DNA of 64,000 bases from Anaerococcus urinomassiliensis (GTDB taxonomy: Bacteria; Bacillota; Clostridia; Tissierellales; Peptoniphilaceae), in assembly GCF_900128425.1 (NCBI RefSeq), contig NZ_LT635782.1:1609776-1673775 (forward strand), read 5' to 3'. The notes under the pieces are model-generated. The model saw only the letters and a program-made list of their open reading frames with translations, ran no database searches and was not told where the DNA came from. Of this stretch, positions 20,701 to 28,185 are shown one piece after another. Position 1 is the stretch's first letter; the number at the start of each line of letters is the position of its first letter. A program made the translations under genes and the position numbers.

Positions 20701-21804
20701 GTTTGAATCATCGGAAGTAGTAGGGTCCCCACCAAAACCTGTCCAGAATTTTCTTTCTTGTTCGTGATAATCTTCTCCGTCTATAGATAAGCCCTGAATA
20801 GAGTCTGGAGTGAATAGTCCTATAGATGTCCTAAGTTTATTGTCACTACCAACTAGCTCATTTCTTCTTATGTTTGTATTGTATGAACCTGCTTGCAGCT
20901 CAAAACCGGCATAAGAATCAAAAGGACTTCTGCCAATTTCATTCATAACCTCTTGGGTTGTATTTAAAGAAGAATTTGACCAATTAAAATTCATAAAGAA
21001 TTCATCCGCAGGGACTTGGCCATCACTTCTAGGCTCTACATATAGGTGGTTAGCTCTAGATACTCCATTGACGTGGTTACGTCCGCCAGAGTTTGCCATG
21101 GCATCATACCAAGAGAGTCTAATATCGTAGTCCAGCTCATTTTTTGCATAATCTTTCATATAATGCATTAGAGCTATCATTTTTTCTGCCTTACCATAAG
21201 TCTCTGAACCAGCTGTTTCTTGGTTTATGAAATATCCATCAAAACCATAATACTTAGCAGCCTTTGCCAAAGTCCTAGCTGATGGGAAGGTGTTTGATCC
21301 TGGTGAATCTTCTGTAATAAAATTCTTAAATCTTTCATTATCCTCTGTAGAAGTTGACCAGTTAAAGAAAAGAGTACCATAAATGGCAACACCGTTTCTG
21401 TGTGCAGCATCTATGACATCTGGGGTAGGAATTGGCCCATCCCAGAAAATCATAGAGTCAACATATTGCCAGAAATCAAATGTGTAGGCCTTAAACTCAG
21501 GTCCACCAACAGTTGTTGTTCCCTCACCTTTCTTGTTCATCAATGATAGAACTTGGATTTTGGCATCTTCACTTGCAAGTGGATTTATAATAGAACCTTG
21601 ACTGCGGTCAACCTTATCTACACTTGATTTGTTGATTTCATTTTCTATACTATCTTCCGGCATCCATTCTTCGTTGCCTATCCAATCAATATCCACTTTT
21701 TGTTTAACTAGACTAGTTCTTGGCAAGTCAGATGCATAAGCATTGCTGGCAAAAGCCACTGCCATAGAAATAGCAAGCGCCCCCTTTAATAATTTATTTT
21801 TCAT
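17701..21804 (-). CDS. Secreted GH85 endo-beta-N-acetylglucosaminidase (EndoD-like)
   Basis: The 1367-residue protein has a signal peptide ending at SNAYA. The GH85 barrel includes FDFWQYVDSMIFWDG, YGTLFFNW and the catalytic YGFDGYFINQE, with Asn194 and Glu196 matching the Asn-x-Glu pair of EndoD. The enzyme cuts between the two core GlcNAc residues of N-glycans, releasing oligosaccharide. After the barrel come a beta-sandwich, a discoidin-like domain (about 680-820), Ig-like modules including two of Big_3 type (starting SIAIKKAPNTIYA and SIELPNDFKTTYE), and about four FIVAR repeats ending AYNKLLRSMFALR. No LPXTG motif is present. A trimming step by the GH2 and GH84 neighbours would assist EndoD-type enzymes, which favour pared-down glycans. 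Confidence 0.93.
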   Translation of the reverse strand: MKNKLLKGALAISMAVAFASNAYASDLPRTSLVKQKVDIDWIGNEEWMPEDSIENEINKSSVDKVDRSQGSIINPLASEDAKIQVLSLMNKKGEGTTTVGGPEFKAYTFDFWQYVDSMIFWDGPIPTPDVIDAAHRNGVAIYGTLFFNWSTSTEDNERFKNFITEDSPGSNTFPSARTLAKAAKYYGFDGYFINQETAGSETYGKAEKMIALMHYMKDYAKNELDYDIRLSWYDAMANSGGRNHVNGVSRANHLYVEPRSDGQVPADEFFMNFNWSNSSLNTTQEVMNEIGRSPFDSYAGFELQAGSYNTNIRRNELVGSDNKLRTSIGLFTPDSIQGLSIDGEDYHEQERKFWTGFGGDPTTSDDSNRWSGMARFVRDSTPITSLPFNTFFNTGHGKGYFIDGSLSKTDTWNQRSVQEILPTWRWWVRSSTDSKIAPRFDFDDAYNGPNSIAFEGDLESGSTNDVMLYSTDVNLTNASKLVVSHKGGANSTVRIGLSNDVNYSPESFTYFDLGTDSEGWLTETFDISTLAGENISAIKLQFVNDETSNDYKFNLGQIAIIDDESEIQAPSNVEVLDKIVHTATNAEAIIKFDRVDDAAYYEVFQNVGGKEVHLTSSSSNYIYLDRLRRAEGNEGHTQEIYVRAVGKNGTRSAKTPASIDYEMDISDTDTIAQEAENVVIGASVIGVNAENSGELGRNALSGTISGNSDKWCNSYSYDSWLEIELTEPRTIRRWVMDHAGAGGEDPYDPSTGKGGSMNTKDFKISYKVNPDDPWTELKAITNNKLNVTDVSFDNDVEAKYYRLDISQAHNGTPWGATRIYNWKMYETKEDKASSPIPMPYVKATNTRNDLYDITFAEIPANTKVKLFADRDLTKELASFDSKEKAAHTFNDIKLSGEKGIVYYQSQQGGKDPSPVMAIVYKASESAMESIAIKKAPNTIYAKGEDLDLSEGILEVSFSNGSKDEISLANENVIVEGYDPDAIGKQVLRIKYLGKETSLEIEVKTLEELSSTIKSIELPNDFKTTYEIGESLDMDAKIKVNFYRGNPLELALSDEDVSVEGFDSSKELSGELVITYKDKSIKTKYSVVKPVINYQRLEQKIAEIEGILQTDEYKNASPSSKANLDKIFDGAKKLVNNANSQDQVDQMVTKLDQGVKSLVAKANKGKLEKLIKQAEERLKGNYTQKSLEDLKTKLDQAQKIYEDEDANQAEVNKISTDLARAMFSLKREKAFDKKELGKQVKQAQDKLEDIKAGNYSKESIKAYEDALKAAEEALKKDVNKETYNKAMDDLKEASLKLEVRGKADKAKLKSLVSKADRFDLSKFKDKDKINTFKNDLNKAKEVLSAKNASQKDVDQAYNKLLRSMFALR

Positions 21805-21833
21805 ATTTTCTCCTAAAAATTACGACTATAAGC

Positions 21834-21868
21834 TTAAAATTCAAGCGAAGCATTGAGCTTGATTCACT
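21834..21868 (-). terminator. Weak terminator-like hairpin after the GA-like gene
   Basis: Minus strand AATCAAGC and GCTTGAAT pair around a 10-base loop and are followed by TTT. The 69-base gap to the GH85 start has no other feature. Confidence 0.35.
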
Positions 21869-21873
21869 TTGAC

Positions 21874-24800
21874 TCAAATTTCAGCCTTATAATCTAAGTT
21901 AAGAATCTTATCGTATTCTATTAGCATTGCTTCTGCTTGTTTTTGAAGTTCTTCTGATTCTACGATAAGTTTTTCTAGTTTTTCTCTTACATTCTTAACT
22001 GTATTCGGATAATTTTCCATTAAAATTTTTGCTGCTGCTGCAGTTATTCTATTATCTCTATAAGCTTCTAATAATTCTTGGCGGATATTGTATAAATCTG
22101 ACCTATAATAGTAGCCAGATTCTATAAATTCAAACCCTATTGGAACATAAATCATGCCATTAGCTTGCATATCCATCTTTATGGCTTGTAGGTAGAAGTC
22201 AAATAAACTTTCAAATGTATTAGCATCTTTTACTTTCGCAATGAAATATTCTTTAGAGAAATCATTCAGATTTTCTAGTTCATTTATACGGTCAATAATA
22301 TATTTTCTTAGGTATTCGATGTCACCATCATTATTTTTTCTAGAAACTACTATTTCTAACGCTTTATCATAGGTGGATTTGATTTGATCTAGTGAGTTTG
22401 CCTTATCAATTTGCTCTTTGAACGATTTTTTCTCTTTAGCTGTTAATGAAGGTAGATTATCAATCATCTTCTTGTACTCATCTTTATTAGCTTTTAGTAA
22501 ATCTTCTTCTGGCAACTTTTCACTACTATCGTTTTTAGCCCTACTTACTATTTCATTTACCTTTGCAATAGTATCTGTAGTAGGTCTATTGATTTCATCT
22601 TTGTAAGATTGTTTTTTATCTTCATTTATTTTTTCTAGTTTATCTATTGTTGACTTAGCGGCTTCTTTAGCTGCTTTTAGATTTTCTGCATCCTTTGCTT
22701 TAGCGGAAGCTACTGTTTCATCAATTACTTCTTTACTATTAGCCTTATCAAGCTGATCTACATAATCCTCTTTTTGTCCATCGCTTAAGTTAGCAAGATT
22801 ATCTATTTCATCTTTTGCTACCACTTTTGCTTTTTCTAAGTCTGATTTTCTTTCATTTAATGCTTTTGCTGATTCGACTGCTTTATCAATTGAGTCTTTG
22901 TCATTTGCTTTATCAACTTCAGCTAGGTAATTGTTCTTTTCTTCTGACGTTAATTTTTCTAGGGCATTGATTTCATTTTTCGCTGCTTCTTTTACTTTTT
23001 CTAGGCTATCATCTTCAGCCTTCCATGCTGCAGCTTCTGCTCTTATAGCATTTATTTTTTCTGAAGCTATATTAAACGCATCTTCGTCATCATCTAATTT
23101 CACTGCCTTGACTTGGTTAAGGAACTCCTCTTTTACTTTTTCATCAGTTAAGTTTTCCAAAGCTTCTATTTCTTCCACAGCAAGAGCTTTATATTCTTCC
23201 AAAATTTTTTCGTCTAAATTTTCATCTACAGGTTCTTGGTCTTGATTTGTTGTTTGAGCATCATAATCAATCAATCTCATAGCTTCTTGATCTTTTGCTT
23301 CTTTGAATTGTTTTTCGTAAGCAGATCTTTGATCTTCTGTCAAGTTTTTATAGCTAGGAAGTTTAGCTATATAACCTTCTCTTAAGCTTTCTAACCATTT
23401 GTTTGACTCTTCATTTTGAATATCTTTATCTTTTGCTTTATCAAGTACTCCATTAAGACCACCATATGATTTTTCTTCATCTAATTGATTTTTGAAATCT
23501 TGTTTTTCCTCTTCAGATAAATTTTCTAGCCCATCTACTACAGATTTTGCAAGCTCTCTTAGCTCTTTTAATTCTTCTTGATCTTCTATAGGTTCTTGAC
23601 CCTCATTTTGAGTTTGAGCTTCATTCCAAATTTCTTGTATAGCGTCTTCTGCACCATCAGCATCTTCATCTACAGCATCTATTTGATCTTTGAATCCTTG
23701 TTTTTGGTCTTCACTAAGATTTTCTAATCCATCAATTAGATCCTTATATATTCCTTTAAAGTCAAATTCTTCTACTGGAGCGTTTTCATTGTTTTCGTTT
23801 TGAGCTTCATCCAAGATTTTTCTAAATTCTTGGCTACCAGAAGCATCGTCAATTTTAGACTTATAATATGCTTTTCTTTCTTCATCAATATATTCTAATT
23901 TGTCTATATTGTTTTGGTAGGTTTCTCTTTCCTCTTTTAGTGGGTCCTCTTCTGGATCGTCTAGCTCTTCCCACACATTGGCTTCCATGACAATGTCTAA
24001 CATTTCATCCATATCCTTGGCAGCATCTATCCTTGCATAATACTCCTTAACAAGATCTTCAGGCATATTTTTCACGGTAGCTACTTCATTTATCTGAGTT
24101 TTTGCCAATTGTCTTTCTTCAGCCAAATCGTCTTCTACAGGTTCCGTATCATTATCTTCTTCTGGCAACTCTTCGCCCAAGGCTAGATATATTTCAGCTT
24201 TTATAGCTTTGATAGCTTCGTCGCTTTCAGCAGAGGCAACTTTTTCAGTAAATTCGCTTAGTTTCATAGGGTCTAATGTTCCAGATGCCATAGCATCAAC
24301 AAGCTTATTTCTTAACTCTTCTTTTTTAGATTCTAGATTGGATTTTCCCTCTTCACTACTTACTTGGTCAGAATCTTTTCCTAAATCTGAAATTTCTAAT
24401 TCTTTATCGTCAGAAGACTTATCATTATTTTTATCGCTTGATTCAGTTAAATCTGCCTCTTCATCAGAGCTTTCATCCTCTCTCTCAAATAGGTCAGCAA
24501 AAAATTGATCTTCTATTTCCTCTAAGTCTTCTTCATTTTGAGCTTGATCAATTTGATCGCTATAATCTTTTTTCAAATCATCCGATAAATCACTTAGGTT
24601 TATATCACTTTTTAGAGATTCTTTAATAATTTTTAATTCATCTTCGTTTGTTGAAGGATCAATTTCGGCCCCATCCCCAGACTCAATATCTTTATTGCTA
24701 TCAGCATCACTTTCTTCTACACCTAACTCATCTTCTTTTAAATCATTATGCGAAACCTTATCTTTACCTTGATTCTCATCAATAGCAACATCACTATTAA

Positions 24801-24906
24801 CTCCTATTTCATCCTCACTCGCAGCATATGAAGTTTGAGTAATAGCAGAAATAGACATAGCTAGAATAATCGCACCAGCTATGATTTTCTTGTTTTTATT
24901 AACCAT
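21874..24906 (-). CDS. Secreted repetitive surface protein with about 13 GA-like three-helix modules
   Basis: The start is the ATG at 24906, 4 bases after GGAGGT; the TTG 12 bases upstream lies on that ribosome site. The 1010-residue product has a signal peptide (AGAIILAMSISAITQTSYA), an acidic stretch, then about 13 degenerate repeats of 45-60 residues around N-L-S/T-x-(E/D)-(E/Q)-K-(E/Q)-x-(Y/F)-x-x-(Q/E)-(I/L/V)-D-x-A. The last one (NLNDFSKEYFIAKVKDANT) most resembles GA modules of albumin-binding proteins such as Finegoldia PAB. A unique 100-residue C-terminal helical region has no LPXTG, LysM or SLH motif. Albumin or other host-protein binding is a family-based guess. A promoter with an operator at +1 precedes it. 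Confidence 0.8.
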   Translation of the reverse strand: MVNKNKKIIAGAIILAMSISAITQTSYAASEDEIGVNSDVAIDENQGKDKVSHNDLKEDELGVEESDADSNKDIESGDGAEIDPSTNEDELKIIKESLKSDINLSDLSDDLKKDYSDQIDQAQNEEDLEEIEDQFFADLFEREDESSDEEADLTESSDKNNDKSSDDKELEISDLGKDSDQVSSEEGKSNLESKKEELRNKLVDAMASGTLDPMKLSEFTEKVASAESDEAIKAIKAEIYLALGEELPEEDNDTEPVEDDLAEERQLAKTQINEVATVKNMPEDLVKEYYARIDAAKDMDEMLDIVMEANVWEELDDPEEDPLKEERETYQNNIDKLEYIDEERKAYYKSKIDDASGSQEFRKILDEAQNENNENAPVEEFDFKGIYKDLIDGLENLSEDQKQGFKDQIDAVDEDADGAEDAIQEIWNEAQTQNEGQEPIEDQEELKELRELAKSVVDGLENLSEEEKQDFKNQLDEEKSYGGLNGVLDKAKDKDIQNEESNKWLESLREGYIAKLPSYKNLTEDQRSAYEKQFKEAKDQEAMRLIDYDAQTTNQDQEPVDENLDEKILEEYKALAVEEIEALENLTDEKVKEEFLNQVKAVKLDDDEDAFNIASEKINAIRAEAAAWKAEDDSLEKVKEAAKNEINALEKLTSEEKNNYLAEVDKANDKDSIDKAVESAKALNERKSDLEKAKVVAKDEIDNLANLSDGQKEDYVDQLDKANSKEVIDETVASAKAKDAENLKAAKEAAKSTIDKLEKINEDKKQSYKDEINRPTTDTIAKVNEIVSRAKNDSSEKLPEEDLLKANKDEYKKMIDNLPSLTAKEKKSFKEQIDKANSLDQIKSTYDKALEIVVSRKNNDGDIEYLRKYIIDRINELENLNDFSKEYFIAKVKDANTFESLFDFYLQAIKMDMQANGMIYVPIGFEFIESGYYYRSDLYNIRQELLEAYRDNRITAAAAKILMENYPNTVKNVREKLEKLIVESEELQKQAEAMLIEYDKILNLDYKAEI

Positions 24907-24920
24907 ATTTACCTCCAAAC

Positions 24921-24934
24921 AATAAACGTTATCA
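24921..24934 (-). promoter_or_regulatory. cre-like / LacI-type operator at +1 of the surface protein gene
   Basis: Plus strand AATAAACGTTATCA matches TGWAANCGNTNWCA except at the first two bases. It spans about +1 to +14 of the predicted transcript, where a bound repressor would block initiation. The core AAACGTTATCA recurs near 34.8 kb and, with one change, at 53.7 kb. Confidence 0.5.
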
Positions 24935-24941
24935 TAAATAA

Positions 24942-24970
24942 ATTATAAAACAAGTACATTTCTAAAGCAA
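24942..24970 (-). promoter_or_regulatory. Promoter of the GA-like surface protein gene
   Basis: TTGCTT (24970-24965) and TATAAT (24947-24942) are 17 bases apart on the minus strand; predicted start near 24935. The rest of the 445-base gap up to 25351 is AT-rich and holds only a weak AAGAGAT/ATCTCTT hairpin near 25264-25287 and the chbG terminator. Confidence 0.6.
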
Positions 24971-25340
24971 ACAATTTTAGTTATATTTTTAACTAAATTT
25001 GCCAATGTTGATTTTCCCAAAAATTTTCAGATTTATTTTTATTTTAATTAATATAAATAATATGTTAATAATCTTTGAACTTATTAATTTACTATTCATA
25101 TAATTTAATTATGATTTTGCTTGTCTTTGTAAATATCCTTATTTTTTTAAGATGAAATATAAATAAAACATTTTTAACAATCTTTAAAAAGATTTTATTT
25201 TCATAATCATACAAGGACAATATCTAATTAATGAAAATGATTACATAAAACTATGATTTCTTCAAAAGAGATTAACAACCATCTCTTAATATAATCATCA
25301 ATAACATATGAAACCAAATATGCCCCAGAAAAATTAAAAT

Positions 25341-25388
25341 AAAAAATCGGATTATTCTTTGTCATAATATATACAAAGAATAATCCGC
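25341..25388 (-). terminator. Strong terminator overlapping the 3' end of chbG
   Basis: Minus strand CGGATTATTCTTTG and CAAAGAATAATCCG form a perfect 14-bp stem (25387-25348) with a 12-base loop, followed by A and a run of T. The stem begins inside the last codons of the deacetylase gene, so coding and termination share sequence. Confidence 0.9.
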
Positions 25389-26152
25389 TCAGTTTTTTTA
25401 AGATCCTTATACGAAATAAGCGCAATATTATTTTTTCTAATAGTTTTTAAAAATTTTTCATCTTTTAATTCAAAAAGGGTCAGAGCTCTTATTGTATTAA
25501 AAGATGAATTTCTGAGTAAATAATGATCTACGTATCCTGGATGACACGCTGTTTCTACTACATTATAATTTTTACAATCTTTAATTAAGCTGTCAAGTTC
25601 CATTTCTTTCCAAAAACCCTTAGCATTTGAAATTTTATCAAAATATTCTACTATTTTATCTGGAGATTTTATATCTTCATCAGCGTTTAAAGTATATCTC
25701 ATTGGAAGATTATATTTTCTTGCCAAGTTAAAAAACACTTCCTTAATTCCAGGTATATTTTGTACATAGTGGTGGGTATCCAGATGAGATGGATCTATAC
25801 CATGTTCTATAAGTTTTTCTATTTGAGAAATCCACTCCTTCTCTACCTCTTCTAGATTAATCTTACTTATTGTTTCATAATCCATATATGAATCTACTTT
25901 TTTAAATTGTCCATTATCATTAACTAAGCTTTTAATATTGCTTGATACGGGATATCCAGTAGTTAATGTAAGATGAGCTCCTATTGGTAATTTAGGATTT
26001 TCTTTAGCAAGTATAATTGCATTATCAAATCCAATCATATTAGCCATCATGCTTGTAGAAGTCAATGCACCTTCTGTAAAACCTTCAATGATTCCAAGAT
26101 TTACTCCTTTACATAAACCAAAATCATCAGCATTTATAATTAATTTTGCCAT
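25352..26152 (-). CDS. chbG: ChbG/YdjC-type carbohydrate deacetylase
   Basis: The 266-residue protein has the YdjC/ChbG signature: IINADDFGLCKGVN (metal-binding Asp), GAHLTLT (His), LDTHHY and ACHPGYVDH. ChbG removes an acetyl group from chitobiose-6-phosphate so that the phospho-glycosidase can act on it, and helps inducer formation in E. coli. The gene starts 2 bases after the phosphatase stop, downstream of a cellobiose/chitobiose-class PTS operon, consistent with that role. A terminator overlaps its last codons. Its length is close to family norm. The exact substrate in this organism is inferred. Confidence 0.88.
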   Translation of the reverse strand: MAKLIINADDFGLCKGVNLGIIEGFTEGALTSTSMMANMIGFDNAIILAKENPKLPIGAHLTLTTGYPVSSNIKSLVNDNGQFKKVDSYMDYETISKINLEEVEKEWISQIEKLIEHGIDPSHLDTHHYVQNIPGIKEVFFNLARKYNLPMRYTLNADEDIKSPDKIVEYFDKISNAKGFWKEMELDSLIKDCKNYNVVETACHPGYVDHYLLRNSSFNTIRALTLFELKDEKFLKTIRKNNIALISYKDLKKTERIILCIYYDKE

Positions 26153-26154
26153 AA

Positions 26155-26751
26155 CTAATCTTTGCCCTTGGCCGGATTGTGAATATCTACATACTTGATT
26201 TCATTATCATCACTAATGTCGAATTCTAGTATGCAACAGTTACCAAAATACTGGGCATCGTCTGTGTTTTTTTCTGCTACCTTGGATAAGTAATATACCC
26301 ATAAGGCCCCACCATGGGATACACATAAGATGTTATTGGTAGCAGAATTTTCTACAATTTCTTGGATTGTATTAGAGAATCGTTCAAGTAGCTCTGCATC
26401 TGATTCTCCACCGAAAGGTACAAAGAAATTCTCATGGGTCATTTGTCCCTCGTGACGCGGTACATTTTGTAAGTCCTCAGGCTCACCTTCCATTTTACCA
26501 AAATTCCATTCTTTAAGGCCCTTCAAAGTTTTTATTGGTAAGTCTGATATAATGCTTGCAGTATCAATAGCTCTTTCAGATGTCGATGAATAAACTTCAT
26601 CAATTTTTATATTATTATCTTCAAAAAACTTTCTAGTAATCTTTGCTTGCTCAATTCCTAGCTCTGTCAAAGGAGAATCACACCATCCTTGGGTTTTTCC
26701 TCTTAAGTTAAATAATGTTTGTCCATGACGGACAAGATATAACTTTCTCAT
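26155..26751 (-). CDS. Histidine phosphatase family protein (phosphoglycerate mutase-like)
   Basis: The 198-residue protein opens with LYLVRHGQTLFN, the phosphohistidine motif of the RHG superfamily. It also carries GWCDSPLTELGIEQA, SSTSERAIDTA, EWNFGKMEGE and the second catalytic histidine in CVSHGG. Size and motifs suit a GpmB/CobC-type phosphatase on small metabolites rather than glycolytic mutase. It has ACTCCC/GGGAGT ribosome site spacing suitable for the ATG at 26751, follows the terminator of the PTS operon, and is coupled to chbG. A role in dephosphorylating sugar phosphates from the PTS is a guess. Confidence 0.88.
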   Translation of the reverse strand: MRKLYLVRHGQTLFNLRGKTQGWCDSPLTELGIEQAKITRKFFEDNNIKIDEVYSSTSERAIDTASIISDLPIKTLKGLKEWNFGKMEGEPEDLQNVPRHEGQMTHENFFVPFGGESDAELLERFSNTIQEIVENSATNNILCVSHGGALWVYYLSKVAEKNTDDAQYFGNCCILEFDISDDNEIKYVDIHNPAKGKD

Positions 26752-26805
26752 TTATAATAACTCCCTAAAATGTGTGTTAGCATAGCTTTATTGAAACTTT
26801 TATTA

Positions 26806-26860
26806 TAAAAAAAGTGATATTTAAGAATATTTAATTATATTCTTATGTATCACTTTTAAC
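26806..26860 (-). terminator. Terminator of the GH1/PTS operon
   Basis: Minus strand AAAAGTGATAcaTAAGAATAT and ATATTCTTAaaTATCACTTTT pair around a short AT loop and run into a tract of seven T. The stem is nearly symmetrical, so it could also stop plus-strand transcripts. Confidence 0.85.
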
Positions 26861-26874
26861 CATTATATTATTAT

Positions 26875-28185
26875 CTATTTTGCTACTTGAGCTTGTTTTT
26901 TAGAAACACGCTCACTTATTTTTATGAACGGCAAATAAAGAACTACACCTATTACAATAGTGATTAATTGTACAATTACAGCTCTAAAATCTCCGCCAGT
27001 AGCTAAAAATCCATTTAATAATGGAGGTGTTGTCCACGGAACTAGAACAGTACATTTATTCATGAATCCAACCGCTGTAGCAAAGTATGCTAAAACTAAT
27101 CCTATAGCTGGCGTTAATACAAAAGGTATTATCATAGGTAAATTGAATACTATAGGAAATCCAAATATAACCGGTTCATTTATGTTAAATATTCCCGGTG
27201 CTATAGCCAGCTTGCTAAGCTCTTTATATTGTTGATTATTCCTATAGAATAAAAATAGAGCTATTAGTAGACATATAGTTGATCCGGTACCACCGAGCAT
27301 TCCAAATGTAGGAACAAATGTAGAGTTAATTATATATGGTATTTCTTTTCCAGCTGCAGCAGCAGCCATATTTTCATTCATATTAACTAACAATAAAGGT
27401 TCAAGAATAGTACCATTTACTACGGTTTGGTGTATGCCAAAAGTAAATAATAAGTTGCCAAAACTATATATTATAACCGTGCCAAGTAATGATGTATTAA
27501 CCTTTCTAAGCGGTTCTTGAATTAATGTTGTAATCAATGTTATTAAATCATTATTAAATACTACATATAGTACAAATGAAACTAATGAAAAAATAATTAT
27601 AGTTAGCATAACAGGAATCATATTATTAAATGATGTGTTAACTTGAGGTGGAACATCTCCACCTAAATTTATTTTCAACTTTTCAATTTTAGCCAACTTT
27701 AAGTATAATTCAGTAGATAATAACCCTACTATAATACCTGCAAACATAGAAGTAGTGCCAAGATTACCAAATGATAAAAAACCTGTAGCACTCACTTCAG
27801 ATCCATCAATGCCTGATATTTTTAATGTTTGTGGCATCATAACTATTAATGAAGCTAATGCAACCATTACACATGTGTATGGGCTTGAATAGCTTTTATT
27901 TCTTGATAATGTAAAGCCAATTATACCACAAAGTATAAATCCCGATACATTTAAAGTTGCATTAGCAATTGAACTAGCCCAATAACCAGCTGTTTGAAGA
28001 CTGGATTCGCTTAGGATTCTGGGAAAAATAACTGAGTTTATAAGTACTGCTAAACCTGCCAGAATGAATAAAGGCATCATAATCGAAAATGCATCTCTAA
28101 GTGATCTTAAATGCACTTCTGCCCCAAACTTCATTGCAGCTTCAGTAAATTTATCTTGAAAGCTTTTATTTTTTGTTTCTGTCAT
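26875..28185 (-). CDS. PTS lactose/cellobiose-class IIC permease
   Basis: The 436-residue membrane protein has ten or so hydrophobic segments and the class signature: FTFGIHQTVVNG, FVPTFGMLGGTGSTICL, GIFNINEPVIFGFPIVFN and a C-terminal VPWTTPPLLNG. This is the CelB/ChbC type that transports and phosphorylates beta-diglucosides or diacetylchitobiose with separate IIA and IIB proteins, both encoded just upstream. Its start overlaps the GH1 gene by 20 bases, implying coupled translation. The adjacent ChbG supports chitobiose or a GlcNAc-containing disaccharide, but this is inferred. Confidence 0.92.
   Translation of the reverse strand: MTETKNKSFQDKFTEAAMKFGAEVHLRSLRDAFSIMMPLFILAGLAVLINSVIFPRILSESSLQTAGYWASSIANATLNVSGFILCGIIGFTLSRNKSYSSPYTCVMVALASLIVMMPQTLKISGIDGSEVSATGFLSFGNLGTTSMFAGIIVGLLSTELYLKLAKIEKLKINLGGDVPPQVNTSFNNMIPVMLTIIIFSLVSFVLYVVFNNDLITLITTLIQEPLRKVNTSLLGTVIIYSFGNLLFTFGIHQTVVNGTILEPLLLVNMNENMAAAAAGKEIPYIINSTFVPTFGMLGGTGSTICLLIALFLFYRNNQQYKELSKLAIAPGIFNINEPVIFGFPIVFNLPMIIPFVLTPAIGLVLAYFATAVGFMNKCTVLVPWTTPPLLNGFLATGGDFRAVIVQLITIVIGVVLYLPFIKISERVSKKQAQVAK

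Noticed and set aside
9260-24906. LPXTG sorting signals on the secreted proteins
   Set aside because: The C-termini were read and end in FIVAR or helical segments with no LPXTG, hydrophobic tail or basic end.
25228-25425. Minus-strand 65-codon frame overlapping the end of chbG
   Set aside because: It runs through the terminator hairpin and AT-rich spacer in another frame and has no family features.
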